DNA from: Sporosarcina obsidiansis
GTDB lineage: Bacteria > Bacillota > Bacilli > Bacillales_A > Planococcaceae
Direction: 5' to 3'
Assembly: GCF_009651005.1 (NCBI RefSeq)
Contig: NZ_WHVW01000022.1
Coordinates: 1 to 52,163 of the forward strand
Length of the DNA stretch: 52,163 bases
Numbering within the stretch: the first letter of the stretch is position 1; each line of letters begins with the position of its first letter. This document shows positions 16,860 to 25,503 of this stretch, piece by piece. The notes below the pieces were generated by a model. The model was not told where the DNA came from, did no database searches, and saw only the letters and a list, made by a program, of their open reading frames with translations. Position numbers and translations under genes: made by a program.

Positions 16860-18140
16860 TTACTTACCCATCAACAAATTAGGCAGCCACAATGATATTT
16901 GAGGCAGGTAGGTCAGTAACAGCAAATCTAAGATTGCTACAATAGTAAACGGGATAATTGCTTTGATTAGCCGCTCTAGTTTTACATCAGCTACTGTTGA
17001 AGCGATAAATAAATTGGCACCCACTGGAGGGGTCAGCAAACCAATAGTGGCATTCAGACAAAGAATAACTCCAAAGTGTATGGGATCGATGCCATAAGCA
17101 TGCACAAGAGGCATAAAGATTGGAAGAAGGATAACCATTACAGCTAATTCATCCAAAAATGTTCCAGTAATTAACAGGAACAAATTAATCAGCAACAAGA
17201 ATACAAGAGGATTTGATGTAAGTCCGGCAATCATTTCAACGATTTTTTGCGGGATTTGTTCGAACGCAAGCACCCAACCAAAGAGACCGGCCATTGACAT
17301 AAGCAACGTTACTACAGCGGTAGAAACTGTCGCATCAATAAAGATTTTCGGGAATGCCGAAAGCTTTAAGTTTTTATAGATGAACTTTCCAAAAATGATG
17401 GCAAGTACACAAGCGATGGCTGCAGACTCTGTAGCAGTAAAGACACCTGAAATAGTTCCTCCTATTATAGTTAAGGGGACAAACAAAGCTGGAATAATCT
17501 TCAGGAAACTAATCATTACTTCAGAAAATGGTGCGCGTTTAGCCTTGGGATAGTTATGTTTGAGACCTAATAAGGCAACTGTCAGAAAAAGTGATACTGC
17601 GATTAGGATTCCTGGCAACACGCCTGCAATAAACATTTTATTTATTGAAACACCTGCGCCTACTGCGTAGATAATGAACAGCATACTTGGCGGAATGATA
17701 GGCCCGAGAAGTGCCGCAGCCGCAGTTGTTGCTGCAGAAAAGGATCGGTCATACCCTTCCTTTTCCATTTGCGGTACCATAACCCTGCTCATCATAGCCG
17801 TTTGTGCGGTTGCCGAACCGATGATAGAGGCTAGGAATGTATTTGAGATGATATTGACATAAGCCAATCCACCTCGAAAATGTCCAACGAGCTTCTTTGA
17901 GAATTCAATAAGACGAACTGTGATTCCCGATTGGTTCATTAATTCACCGGCTAGCATGAACAAAGGAATCGCTAATAAACTGAAACTTTCAACCCCGGAA
18001 TAGAGACGCTGGGGGACATTGCTAAACAGCCCTAATTGTGAAGTAACTAAAATGTAAATAATAGTGGTCAATCCTAGGATTAAAGAAATTGGTATCCCAA
18101 TTGCGAGCATAATTATAAAAGCAACTAATGCGAAGCCCAT
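16860..18140 (-). CDS. dctM: TRAP transporter large permease (DctM type)
   Basis: The 426-residue, about 12-helix membrane protein is the ion-coupled transport subunit of a TRAP system. It opens with FALVAFIIMLAIGIPIS and contains LLAIPLFMLAGELMNQSGIT, ATTAAAALLGPIIPPSMLFIIYAV and DELAVMVILLPIFMPL...LTPPVGANLFIAS, all typical of DctM. Length is normal. It follows dctQ by 33 bp and precedes ridA by 11 bp in one minus-strand operon. The system imports a carboxylate captured by the DctP protein using a Na+ or H+ gradient; context points to an aromatic acid such as gallate. Confidence 0.93.
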   Translation of the reverse strand: MGFALVAFIIMLAIGIPISLILGLTTIIYILVTSQLGLFSNVPQRLYSGVESFSLLAIPLFMLAGELMNQSGITVRLIEFSKKLVGHFRGGLAYVNIISNTFLASIIGSATAQTAMMSRVMVPQMEKEGYDRSFSAATTAAAALLGPIIPPSMLFIIYAVGAGVSINKMFIAGVLPGILIAVSLFLTVALLGLKHNYPKAKRAPFSEVMISFLKIIPALFVPLTIIGGTISGVFTATESAAIACVLAIIFGKFIYKNLKLSAFPKIFIDATVSTAVVTLLMSMAGLFGWVLAFEQIPQKIVEMIAGLTSNPLVFLLLINLFLLITGTFLDELAVMVILLPIFMPLVHAYGIDPIHFGVILCLNATIGLLTPPVGANLFIASTVADVKLERLIKAIIPFTIVAILDLLLLTYLPQISLWLPNLLMGK

Positions 18141-18173
18141 TACAACATCAACCTTTCTTGGAAAGTTCCTCTC

Positions 18174-18671
18174 TTATGCTTCTAAAGGGTCTTTTTTCGT
18201 TGTGAATAGATCAAGAAACAATGAGAGAGTGTGAATGACCATCCCTGCAAAGCCTAATGGTATTGCCAAATACGGATAGAACATTGCAATCCCAAGGGCA
18301 GGAAGTTTCTGCAAGAATACAGAAGGTACAGATATCCATTGGAATGCCTGGTAAAATACGTACACACTAAAAATGATAATTAGCATAAATCCAATTGCCA
18401 ACAAAATTTTCCGCAAGGTATCGCTTAAACGATCTAAAAGCAGAGAAACGGCAGCAGCCTGCTGCCGTTTAATACTCATACTTCCTCCTACAAAGGTCAC
18501 CCAGACTAGAGTAATAATGGCCAGCTCTTCTGGCCAGGATAGTGGGCTATTGAAAAAATAGCGGAAAGTAACTCCGGCTGTAATGGATATCAGCATGACC
18601 GTCATAAGAATGATGGCAAGAAAGCTTTCGAATTTATATACCGTGTCGCTCAGCTTTTTTATAACATTCAT
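18174..18671 (-). CDS. dctQ: TRAP transporter small permease (DctQ type)
   Basis: The 165-residue protein has four predicted membrane helices and the DctQ hallmark FRYFFNSPLSWPEELAIITLVWVTFVGGSMSIKRQQ. It is the partner subunit of DctM in the membrane. It lies 14 bp after the binding-protein gene and 33 bp before dctM, in the usual dctP-Q-M order. Nothing is unusual in length or motifs. Confidence 0.92.
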   Translation of the reverse strand: MNVIKKLSDTVYKFESFLAIILMTVMLISITAGVTFRYFFNSPLSWPEELAIITLVWVTFVGGSMSIKRQQAAAVSLLLDRLSDTLRKILLAIGFMLIIIFSVYVFYQAFQWISVPSVFLQKLPALGIAMFYPYLAIPLGFAGMVIHTLSLFLDLFTTKKDPLEA

Positions 18672-18685
18672 GGCTTACACTCCTA

Positions 18686-19696
18686 TTACTGATTTTCCTC
18701 GATGAATGACTTGATAATAGTGTTCTTGGCGGAATATTCTTTATAGATTTCATCAGCAATTGATATGAGTTCATCAGCATTTTTCAATACATTAACTTCT
18801 AGCCCAGTCTCTTTTGCCTCTTCAACACGTTCATCTTCAAGTTCGATGCCCTTTTGGACCCCCCACTCTACAGCTGCTTCCATAGCTTCAGTGACGATTT
18901 TTTGATCTTCTTTACTCAATTGCTCAAAGACAGATTTACTACCCAGAGCTACTTCTGGAAAAACAATATGGTTGGAAAGTGTCAGGCTTTCTGCGATTTC
19001 ATAATATTTTTGAGCAAGAAGTGCATCCAAATCTACATCAATACCATCGATTACCCCTGTCTGTAGCGAAGTATATACTTCAGGTAGTGGCATAGGCGTT
19101 GGGCCTGCTCCGACTTTCTTCCAAAAATCTTCGAACACTGGACTTCCGGGAATACGAAGTTTTTTCCCTTTTAAATCTCCTGCTGAATCTACGGAACCCG
19201 ACTTAAGCAAGATGTGACGACCGCCAGCAAAAAAAACATCAAAGCCTTTCAATCCTTGTTCGTCTAAGTCATCCAACATTTCTCTCGCTGCATCGCTCTT
19301 TCTGGCTTCACCGGCTTCGTTGAGATTTTCGAAAAGAAAAGGCATGAACCATCCATTCATCGATTCGGAACGGCTGCTCATATATCCATTACTTATAAAA
19401 GCAAAATCAAGAGTTCCTGTTTCCAATTGTTGCACCATATCCTTTTCGCTGCCCAGTTGAGTGGCAGGGAAGAGATCAACCTTCATTCGGCCGTCACTGC
19501 GTTCTTCAAGTTCTTCTTTAAATTTTTCAGCAGTCAAGTGTTTGACATGTGTCTCTTGTGTTTCATGACCTAATTTGAATGTGTAGGTTTTTCCTTCATC
19601 TTTTACGGAACCCTCCGCTTCGGTAGAATCATCTCCGCAAGCTGCAAGTAGAGAAATGGACAAAAGTAACATCATGGATACGAATATCTTCTTCAT
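18686..19696 (-). CDS. dctP: TRAP transporter solute-binding lipoprotein (DctP type)
   Basis: The 336-residue protein begins with a lipoprotein signal ending in the lipobox LLAAC (Cys20), so it is anchored to the outer face of the membrane. The mature part has DctP features: TYTFKLGHETQETHVKHL, FPATQLGSEKDMVQQL, GKKLRIPGSPVFEDFWKKVGAGPTPMPLPEVYTSLQTGVIDG. The Arg in KLRIPG is the conserved carboxylate-binding residue, so the ligand is a carboxylate. The start has a GGGGGA site. It is the first gene of the dctPQM-ridA operon, with a sigma-A promoter, a palindromic operator and a cre-like site upstream, predicting substrate induction and carbon-catabolite control. Confidence 0.92.
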   Translation of the reverse strand: MKKIFVSMMLLLSISLLAACGDDSTEAEGSVKDEGKTYTFKLGHETQETHVKHLTAEKFKEELEERSDGRMKVDLFPATQLGSEKDMVQQLETGTLDFAFISNGYMSSRSESMNGWFMPFLFENLNEAGEARKSDAAREMLDDLDEQGLKGFDVFFAGGRHILLKSGSVDSAGDLKGKKLRIPGSPVFEDFWKKVGAGPTPMPLPEVYTSLQTGVIDGIDVDLDALLAQKYYEIAESLTLSNHIVFPEVALGSKSVFEQLSKEDQKIVTEAMEAAVEWGVQKGIELEDERVEEAKETGLEVNVLKNADELISIADEIYKEYSAKNTIIKSFIEENQ

Positions 19697-19718
19697 GAAA
19701 ATCCCCCTTTAATTAAAT

Positions 19719-19732
19719 TGGTAGCGTTTACA
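19719..19732 (-). promoter_or_regulatory. cre-like site in the dctP leader
   Basis: TGTAAACGCTACCA on the minus strand matches the CcpA-site consensus TGWNANCGNTNWCA at all but one defined position. It lies about 85 bases downstream of the predicted -10 box, where CcpA could act as a roadblock. Confidence 0.5.
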
Positions 19733-19783
19733 AATGAATTATTAAAGAAAAATAAATTATTATCATAATCCTCCTTTTGATAT

Positions 19784-19804
19784 CAATATTGTTTAACAAT
19801 ATTG
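19784..19804. promoter_or_regulatory. Operator at the TRAP promoter
   Basis: A perfect 21-bp palindrome: CAATATTG, then TTTAA, then CAATATTG. It is 88 bp upstream of dctP and 12 bases downstream of the -10 box. It differs from the galB-like operator at only two central positions. A weaker TTGTTTAACAA copy lies at 19971-19981. Confidence 0.78.
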
Positions 19805-19816
19805 TATTTGTTTATT

Positions 19817-19845
19817 ATGATATGAGAAAAATCATAGTAAGTCAA
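19817..19845 (-). promoter_or_regulatory. Sigma-A promoter of the dctPQM-ridA operon
   Basis: On the minus strand TTGACT (19845-19840), a 17-base spacer and TATCAT (19822-19817), followed by the palindromic operator. The layout is the same as at the galB-like promoter. Confidence 0.7.
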
Positions 19846-20120
19846 GAGTATTTTCTGAAATATGTTTCTATTGTTTTAGATTCCTTTCTTGTATAATTTT
19901 CTTGCAAACAGGCATCTATACATTTCTTGTGTGAAAACATTTACTAATTTAATATTGTGCTTGAATCATGTTGTTTAACAATCAATAACAGGAAGATCTA
20001 ATAACTGATCATTAGAAGAGCAAGTAGTTGAATACAGTTTTTAAGATTTTTCTGTTTTGCGCAACTTGTCTATCGGTCTCAATATTTTACGGAATTTTAC
20101 ATATTGAAGATCAGTGATGG

Positions 20121-21041
20121 ATGCATAAAATCAAAAAAATAAGCAGAGAAAATCGTGGAGATATTGTTACCTTTAACAGAAATGATACGGACATTCGTCA
20201 ATACACCAGTACTCTGGCTGTTGCTGCTGATTCTAATTATCAGCGTTTGGTCCTAGCGCTGCATGCCCGTTTGGAGAGGAGTGTAGGACGAGAGTTCCGT
20301 TAGAAAAAGATTGGTGGGTCCCGGGGATGAGTATATCGTATTCCATGATCTTTACGTACCAAATGAGGAGTACGGTGTGATGCAGATCGACCAACTTGTC
20401 GTCTCGCTACACAGATCGTTCGTGATTGAAACGAAGCATTACAGCGGCTGGATCTTCGGAATGAAAAGCAGAAATGCTGGACGCAGGTCGTCTATAAGAA
20501 AAAGCAGTGCGTGTATGATCAGATCAGACAAGACTATGAGCCTATCCAGGAAATCAAAGCATATTTGCATGAAGCATGCTTGCCGGTCCATTCCATCATC
20601 GCCTTTTCAGACAGCACCGAATTAAAATTCAAGGAATCTTTCCGTACCCTAAAATTCGTCCATTTCAAGCAAGTGCTGCTGACACTTAAAGGATATGACC
20701 ACCAAGTGTTAGTCGCAGGTGTTCTTAATATGATACATCTTTGCTAAACTCAAATCATCACACTCGATAAAAAGGAGACCAGGCAGATACAAAAGGAACA
20801 GGTAAAACAAGTAAAAGCAAAACAGCTGGCCCCTTCCGTCCGAAAATCCAAAAAAGCAGCTGTAGAAAGTGCTCCGGCAGCAGTTCAGGTATCAAGCGGT
20901 CGGGAATGCCCGAAATGTGGCGGTAGCCTAATTCAAAGAAAAGGGAAATACGGTTCGTTCATCGGTTGCAAAACATTCCCGTCTTGCCGATATACAGTCA
21001 AAATGTCTGTATCCGCCAAAGAGAAGATGGATGAAACATGA
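20121..21041 (+). pseudogene. Broken NERD-domain protein with C-terminal topoisomerase zinc finger
   Basis: Fragments in several frames line up with one gene. They are PGDEYIVFHDLYVPNEEYGVMQIDQLVVS and FVIETKHYSGWIFG (NERD nuclease-related core, 20320-20465), WTQVVYKKKQ, then YDQIRQDYEPIQEIKAYLHEACLPVHSIIAFS (20511-20630). A C-terminal ECPKCGGSLIQRKGKYGSFIGCKTFPSCRYTV (about 20905-21000) is a four-cysteine topoisomerase-type zinc finger. At least three frameshifts or stops interrupt it, including one after 20747. NERD proteins are thought to act on nucleic acids. The original stop overlaps the next small ORF (ATGA at 21038). Confidence 0.82.
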
Positions 21042-21274
21042 CAGTGAATGAATACGAAGAGTTCCAGAAGCTGATTGGAATGGGCGAGGAACTGAACTTC
21101 TATTACCGAGGTGATGAATACTGGATCAGTCATACGCCAGGCAAATCGTACTTGACCAGATCCGAGGATTCATACAGCCAGGAATTCAGCAGTCATGAAC
21201 AGCTGTTTGAGCGGGGGATGATTGATAGAATACATCTTTATGATCTGTTAAATGAATTAGTTTGGCAAACCTAG
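21038..21274 (+). CDS. Small hypothetical protein (78 aa)
   Basis: An acidic 78-residue protein with no recognised domain, containing YEEFQKLIGMGEELNFYYRGDEYWISHTPG and a C-terminal LYDLLNELVW helix. Its ATG overlaps the TGA of the NERD gene remnant, the classic mark of coupled translation, so it was probably the partner gene of the NERD protein. It is still open although its neighbour is broken. A hairpin follows at 21299-21338. Confidence 0.55.
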   Translation: MTVNEYEEFQKLIGMGEELNFYYRGDEYWISHTPGKSYLTRSEDSYSQEFSSHEQLFERGMIDRIHLYDLLNELVWQT

Positions 21275-21298
21275 AAAATAGAGAAGACAAACACAAAA

Positions 21299-21338
21299 CG
21301 AGCCGGAAGGACCTAACCGTCCATTCAGCTCATTTTTT
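21299..21338 (+). terminator. Terminator after the small ORF
   Basis: An interrupted stem (GAGC...GGAC, loop, GTCC...GCTC) followed by ATTTTTTAG. It lies between convergent genes. Confidence 0.6.
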
Positions 21339-21341
21339 AGC

Positions 21342-21692
21342 TTATCCTGCATCGGCATCATGAAGTGTTCCTACCGGCAAAATTACATAAATATTAGCCC
21401 CGGGCCCCTGCGTATCCGGCTCGGTATACGGAATTCGCCTAATCATCTCTAGCTTAATCAGCTTTCTGATTACCCGCCGAATCGTGGAATTCGATACGCC
21501 CAATTCCTCCTCCATCTCCCGCTGCGTCAAATGTGCCACCAAGAATGGACCGGAATGCGATTGAATCAATTCGAATACTGCCCGGTCTGTCCTGTTCGTC
21601 TTCCTCCAGTTCCTCTCCAAATGCTGTCGGACAGCCAGATCCAGCTCGTTCCCGTTGGTGAATGTTGTATGGCCTGCTAAATGATTTGTCAT
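21342..21692 (-). CDS. Winged helix-turn-helix regulator (116 aa)
   Basis: The 116-residue protein contains a winged helix in the middle (RTDRAVFELIQSHSG...LTQREMEEELGVSNSTIRRVIRKLIKLEMIRRI), with the recognition helix in SNSTIRRVIRKL. ATG 21692 is chosen over an upstream in-frame start at 21776 because AAAAGGAG lies nine bases before it. It is divergent from the replication initiator gene, the usual place for a repressor of a phage or plasmid replication module. Family (MarR/DeoR-like) cannot be settled from sequence alone. Confidence 0.75.
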   Translation of the reverse strand: MTNHLAGHTTFTNGNELDLAVRQHLERNWRKTNRTDRAVFELIQSHSGPFLVAHLTQREMEEELGVSNSTIRRVIRKLIKLEMIRRIPYTEPDTQGPGANIYVILPVGTLHDADAG

Positions 21693-21864
21693 ATTGTCAC
21701 TCCTTTTCTCTCTATATAGCCGGAGGGCCGGAAAAGGATACACAGATGACAAGGTACTGATTTTTTTTGACCCCATCTGTATCCTTTTCGCAAAATCCCA
21801 CTATATAGCGTGCAAGAGGCACAAACAGCCCCTTACATCAAACAGAATAGGGAGGTTCACCACA

Positions 21865-22635
21865 ATGAATTTACTAATCAATGAATCACCATTGCTTATC
21901 TTGCCGTCGCTAGTAAAGCAAGTAGGATTGAACGAAGCGGTCTTTTTGCAGCAATTACATTTCCGGTCACTTATTTCGCAGCGTATCTTTGAAGGGGAAA
22001 AATGGGTGTATAAAACCTATGAAGACCGGGGCAATGAGTTCCCGTTCTGGTCGCGCAATACGATCCGGCGTATGATAGGCAACTTGGAGGCGAAAGGGTA
22101 TTTGATTTCCACATCCGAACACAATCGGATAAAAGCGGACCAAACGAAATGGTACCGTGTCAATTATGCCGCTGTCGAAAATTCCTCCGCTCAAGACGGG
22201 GACGAGTTTCCGGAACGGGCAACTGTAGCTGTCTATGGTGAGCAGCTGGAACTGACTAAATCGGGCAGTTCATTATATAAAGAACGTAAGAAGGTTAAAA
22301 AAGATATCGTCGGGCTTCACCACGACGAGATCATGATGATCATCGAATACCTCAACCTGAAGACCGCTAAACAGTTCAAGGCGAACGCGGCATCCACCAA
22401 GAAACTCCTGAATGCTCGGCTGAACGAAGGGTATTCAGTGGAAGACTTCAAACGAGTCATCGATTTGAAAACAACCCAATGGCTGCAAGATGAGAAATTC
22501 CGTAACTACCTGAGGCCTTCCACTTTATTCAATGCAAAAAACTTTGAGAACTACGTGAACGAAGATGCGCCAATACAAAACGAGACGCAGTCCTTGCTAC
22601 CGTTCGAGCTGGATTTCACGAAAGGGGAGAAATAG
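21865..22635 (+). CDS. Phage-type replication initiator with Phg_2220_C domain
   Basis: The 256-residue protein has an N-terminal winged-helix DNA-binding region (GLNEAVFLQQLHFRSL...WSRNTIRRMIGNLEAKGYL). A basic linker (YKERKKVKKD) is followed by a C-terminal conserved phage domain (IIEYLNLKTAKQFKANAASTKKLLNARLNEGYS...YLRPSTLFNAKNFENYVN). Such proteins bind the phage origin and recruit helicase. The ATG at 21865 has GGGAGG nine bases before it. The stop codon abuts the ATG of the helicase gene, so the two are co-translated. With the divergent regulator this is a compact replication module in an otherwise chromosomal setting. Confidence 0.85.
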   Translation: MNLLINESPLLILPSLVKQVGLNEAVFLQQLHFRSLISQRIFEGEKWVYKTYEDRGNEFPFWSRNTIRRMIGNLEAKGYLISTSEHNRIKADQTKWYRVNYAAVENSSAQDGDEFPERATVAVYGEQLELTKSGSSLYKERKKVKKDIVGLHHDEIMMIIEYLNLKTAKQFKANAASTKKLLNARLNEGYSVEDFKRVIDLKTTQWLQDEKFRNYLRPSTLFNAKNFENYVNEDAPIQNETQSLLPFELDFTKGEK

Positions 22636-23913
22636 ATGAGCAGTGAACTGGCTGAGAAAAGTCTACTTGGAAGCATGTTGAAGGAGAATCATTTTATCTT
22701 GGATAGCGGTATTCAGGCGGAGTATTTCCAATCCCATATCCATCGCATAATATTCAGTGCCATGTGCGAACTTGCCGGCATGAATAAAGTGGCCGACTAC
22801 ATCACCCTCCTGACTATCCGGGAACCCGCAAGACTAGGGGGAGCGAATTATTTGGCGGAACTCAAGAACTTTGCCCATCCTGCCCGCTTCGATGAATACA
22901 AGGAAATTATCATCAGCAAATGGAAAGTGGCAGAGAAAGCCAGATTGCTGCAACTGGCGCAGACAGATAACTGGTCCATTGCGGAAATCCAACAGTCATT
23001 CGATTCTCTGCAGGATAAGAATACAGAAAGTTTGGAAACGTCCTTGAAGAACGAATTGATCAAGCAATATGAAAGACCATTCGAGCCATTGGATGAAAAT
23101 ATCGGCACGACGACGGGGCTTGCTGCCTTGGATCAGATACTGAATGGATTTCAAGACAGTGAATTCATCGTCGTAGCGGCGAGACCATCGATGGGGAAGA
23201 CGGATACACTGAACCATTTCGCATTGAATGCAGGCTGGGCCGGTCATCTGCCGATCATCTTCTCGCTCGAGATGAGCAGGAAATCGATGATTGACCGACT
23301 AATCGCTGCAACAGCAGGTTACAGCCGGCTGCGTATGCGGAATCCTTACCGGCATTTTACTGACAAGCAAAAAGAATATTGGGGCACCGCAATGAACCGG
23401 CTGGATGACTCAAATATCCATATCGATGACAGAAGCGCCTTGGAAGTGAGCCAGATTAAAGCGAAAGCAAGGAAAATCATCAAAGAGAATTCGGATAAAC
23501 ACCCAATTATTTTCATTGACTATTTGCAGATTATCCGGCCGAAAGGGAATCCAAGCAACCAAACGCAGATCATTGGCCAGATCAGTGTCGACCTGAAGAA
23601 TATGGCTAAGGAATTCAATTGCCCGGTTGTCGTACTGTCGCAACTGTCGAGGGCGGTCGAACAGCGGCAGGAAAAGCGTCCACTCATGAGTGATCTGCGT
23701 GACTCCGGGAATATCGAGCAGGATGCAGACGTTGTGGCGTTCCTCTATAGAGAAGATTATTACCAAAAGAGATCAGTTCCGTCAGATAAGCTCGAAATCG
23801 AAATTGCCAAGCACAGGAACGGTCCGACCGACAGAGTGACTGTTTCGTACGTCAAAGAGATGGGAATGCTGAGCGATATCGAACAGACAAAATGTATAGG
23901 GAGTGGAGCGTAA
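22636..23913 (+). CDS. DnaB-like replicative helicase
   Basis: The 425-residue protein has the DnaB N-terminal domain (AEKSLLGSMLKENHFI, residues 5-100), a linker helix, and the RecA-like ATPase: Walker A ARPSMGKT (182-189), FSLEMS, Walker B IIFIDYLQII, LSQLSRAVEQR with the arginine finger region, and LRDSGNIEQDADVV. All helicase motifs are intact. It is shorter than the usual chromosomal DnaB, lacking part of the N-terminal region, as in phage and plasmid homologues. It follows the initiator without a gap, so it probably serves a mobile replicon rather than the chromosome. Confidence 0.92.
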   Translation: MSSELAEKSLLGSMLKENHFILDSGIQAEYFQSHIHRIIFSAMCELAGMNKVADYITLLTIREPARLGGANYLAELKNFAHPARFDEYKEIIISKWKVAEKARLLQLAQTDNWSIAEIQQSFDSLQDKNTESLETSLKNELIKQYERPFEPLDENIGTTTGLAALDQILNGFQDSEFIVVAARPSMGKTDTLNHFALNAGWAGHLPIIFSLEMSRKSMIDRLIAATAGYSRLRMRNPYRHFTDKQKEYWGTAMNRLDDSNIHIDDRSALEVSQIKAKARKIIKENSDKHPIIFIDYLQIIRPKGNPSNQTQIIGQISVDLKNMAKEFNCPVVVLSQLSRAVEQRQEKRPLMSDLRDSGNIEQDADVVAFLYREDYYQKRSVPSDKLEIEIAKHRNGPTDRVTVSYVKEMGMLSDIEQTKCIGSGA

Positions 23914-24347
23914 TGGAAATCACAGTCGGGGAATTTTTCGAATTCACGGTTGAAATGGACATGAGTCTTGTATCGCACAACATTTACTGGGCGCTCTTAA
24001 ACGGCAAAATCGGAGTGAATGACGGTGTGGAAAAACTGAAGAAGGTGAAATCCGACGAGGAGGCGGTCCTCCACTTGCATAAAGCTAATGTATTAGGTAT
24101 TGGACGAATTAAGCTTTTTGCAATCAAGACCAAGACAAAAGACTGGTTCGCCTTCTACTTCGCTGAACATTCGTTAGATGTCTTCCGACTACATGAAGAG
24201 AAATTTGGGGAGTACGAAGTGGATATCTTAAACGCCAACCGTCTCGCGTCGAAAGTGATGGCTTCTGCTGAAAACGGGAAAGAAGAGTTCATGTTCGAAC
24301 GGAAGAAACTGATATATTTCCCGATTTTCCAATACTCACTTCTCTAA
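23913..24347 (+). CDS. Hypothetical protein of the replication module (144 aa)
   Basis: No domain was recognised. The 144-residue protein starts in the stop codon of the helicase gene (TAATG at 23911-23915), with GGGAGTGGAG as ribosome site, so it belongs to the same transcript. It is mixed alpha/beta, with TVGEFFEFTVEMDMSLVSHNIYWALLNG at the start and a lysine-rich middle. The last residues (LIYFPIFQYSLL) differ in character and the sequence turns AT-rich right after the stop, so the C-terminus may be a truncation at the island border. Confidence 0.6.
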   Translation: MEITVGEFFEFTVEMDMSLVSHNIYWALLNGKIGVNDGVEKLKKVKSDEEAVLHLHKANVLGIGRIKLFAIKTKTKDWFAFYFAEHSLDVFRLHEEKFGEYEVDILNANRLASKVMASAENGKEEFMFERKKLIYFPIFQYSLL

Positions 24348-25503
24348 TCACAATGTCTGTACTATTTCCAAGGGCTGTTTTAATTTGTTTGATATTTTCT
24401 TGAAGACTTTTATGTAGCGGTATCTCGGACTGAGCTTGTTGTGGGATTGAGTTTTTTTAAAAAGATTCTTTTAGGGCGTTTGATGTCCATTTTTCAAAAA
24501 AGATCATCTTTTCCTTCCCTCTCCGTATATACACTTCATTTCCTAAAGTATTTCCGATGGAATTCTTTGTTATACGCGGGAAGATCACCAAGTCAAAATT
24601 AATCATCATAATCTGAAAAAACTGTAAAACAATTAAAATGTAATACTGGAATATATAGAATAAGATTTGAAATTACAATTGAATCAATTATAGGTTTAAT
24701 ACAATTTAGTTGACATGTTGTTTCTTAAATTTAGTAATACTATTAAGTTAAATGAAAGTTTATACAAACCAAATAAGTTCCAAATATATATATATTTTCC
24801 TTACACTTAAATTTGTGATAGAATTTGTTGAACCTGACTTAATAACCACCAGTGCTTGGTAACCGGGCCCCAAAAAAATGAAGAAATACTGTCCTCTGGA
24901 CGCTATTTTTCCGAAATCAACAAGAAATCCCCACTAGGCGCACCGACCAAGTTGAGTTACAGCACGATGATGGTGAACGCATTCGCATGGTATATTGAAC
25001 GAATTCCAATTCAGAATTACATAGGGAATGCGATAGCGAAGAACCCCAGACCTGCCCAGGATAAAACCGCGATGTCACCGCCCTACGATTCATTCCAGAA
25101 AACTTTTAAAGTTAGGGTGTAAGAGAAAAAAACACCGTTAAAAGCGAGCGTAGACGTCACTACATACAAGAAAAATTTCAATATTCTGTTTCGCCTCCTA
25201 TTGCAACTTAGGCATCTCGTGAACAACGATACCCTTAATAAATTCCGTGTTACAAAAAAAGGATATTTTATTTAATAATATGCATAATGTTTCTAGAAAA
25301 AAGTAAATTACTCAGTAGTTTAATTCGTTATGATATAGATACTCTGATCACTTCAAGCCGTTAGAAGAGTATGAAATATTTTTTTTATAGTAATAACTTA
25401 CAATTAAATCTTATTAAATCAAAATCAAGCTGTTTTCCGTTCTTGAAAGAGGTTTCATCCAAGGGTATCATTACTTATAAAAGAAACGAGGGGGAAACAG
25501 AGG
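24348..25503. other. AT-rich region without an intact gene
   Basis: No gene with a ribosome site and recognisable product was found. A less AT-rich stretch (about 24845-25125) has an 88-codon open frame on the plus strand without a convincing start. In the opposite strand it gives membrane-like pieces (GGDIAVLSWAGLGFFAIAFPM, LNLVGAPSGDFLL) broken by stops, so it may be a decayed permease. The rest looks like promoter and spacer DNA for the LysR gene. Confidence 0.4.

Noticed and set aside
24856..25122. 88-codon open frame as a gene
   Set aside because: No ribosome site, unlikely residue composition and membrane-like pieces on the opposite strand; treated as decayed DNA.
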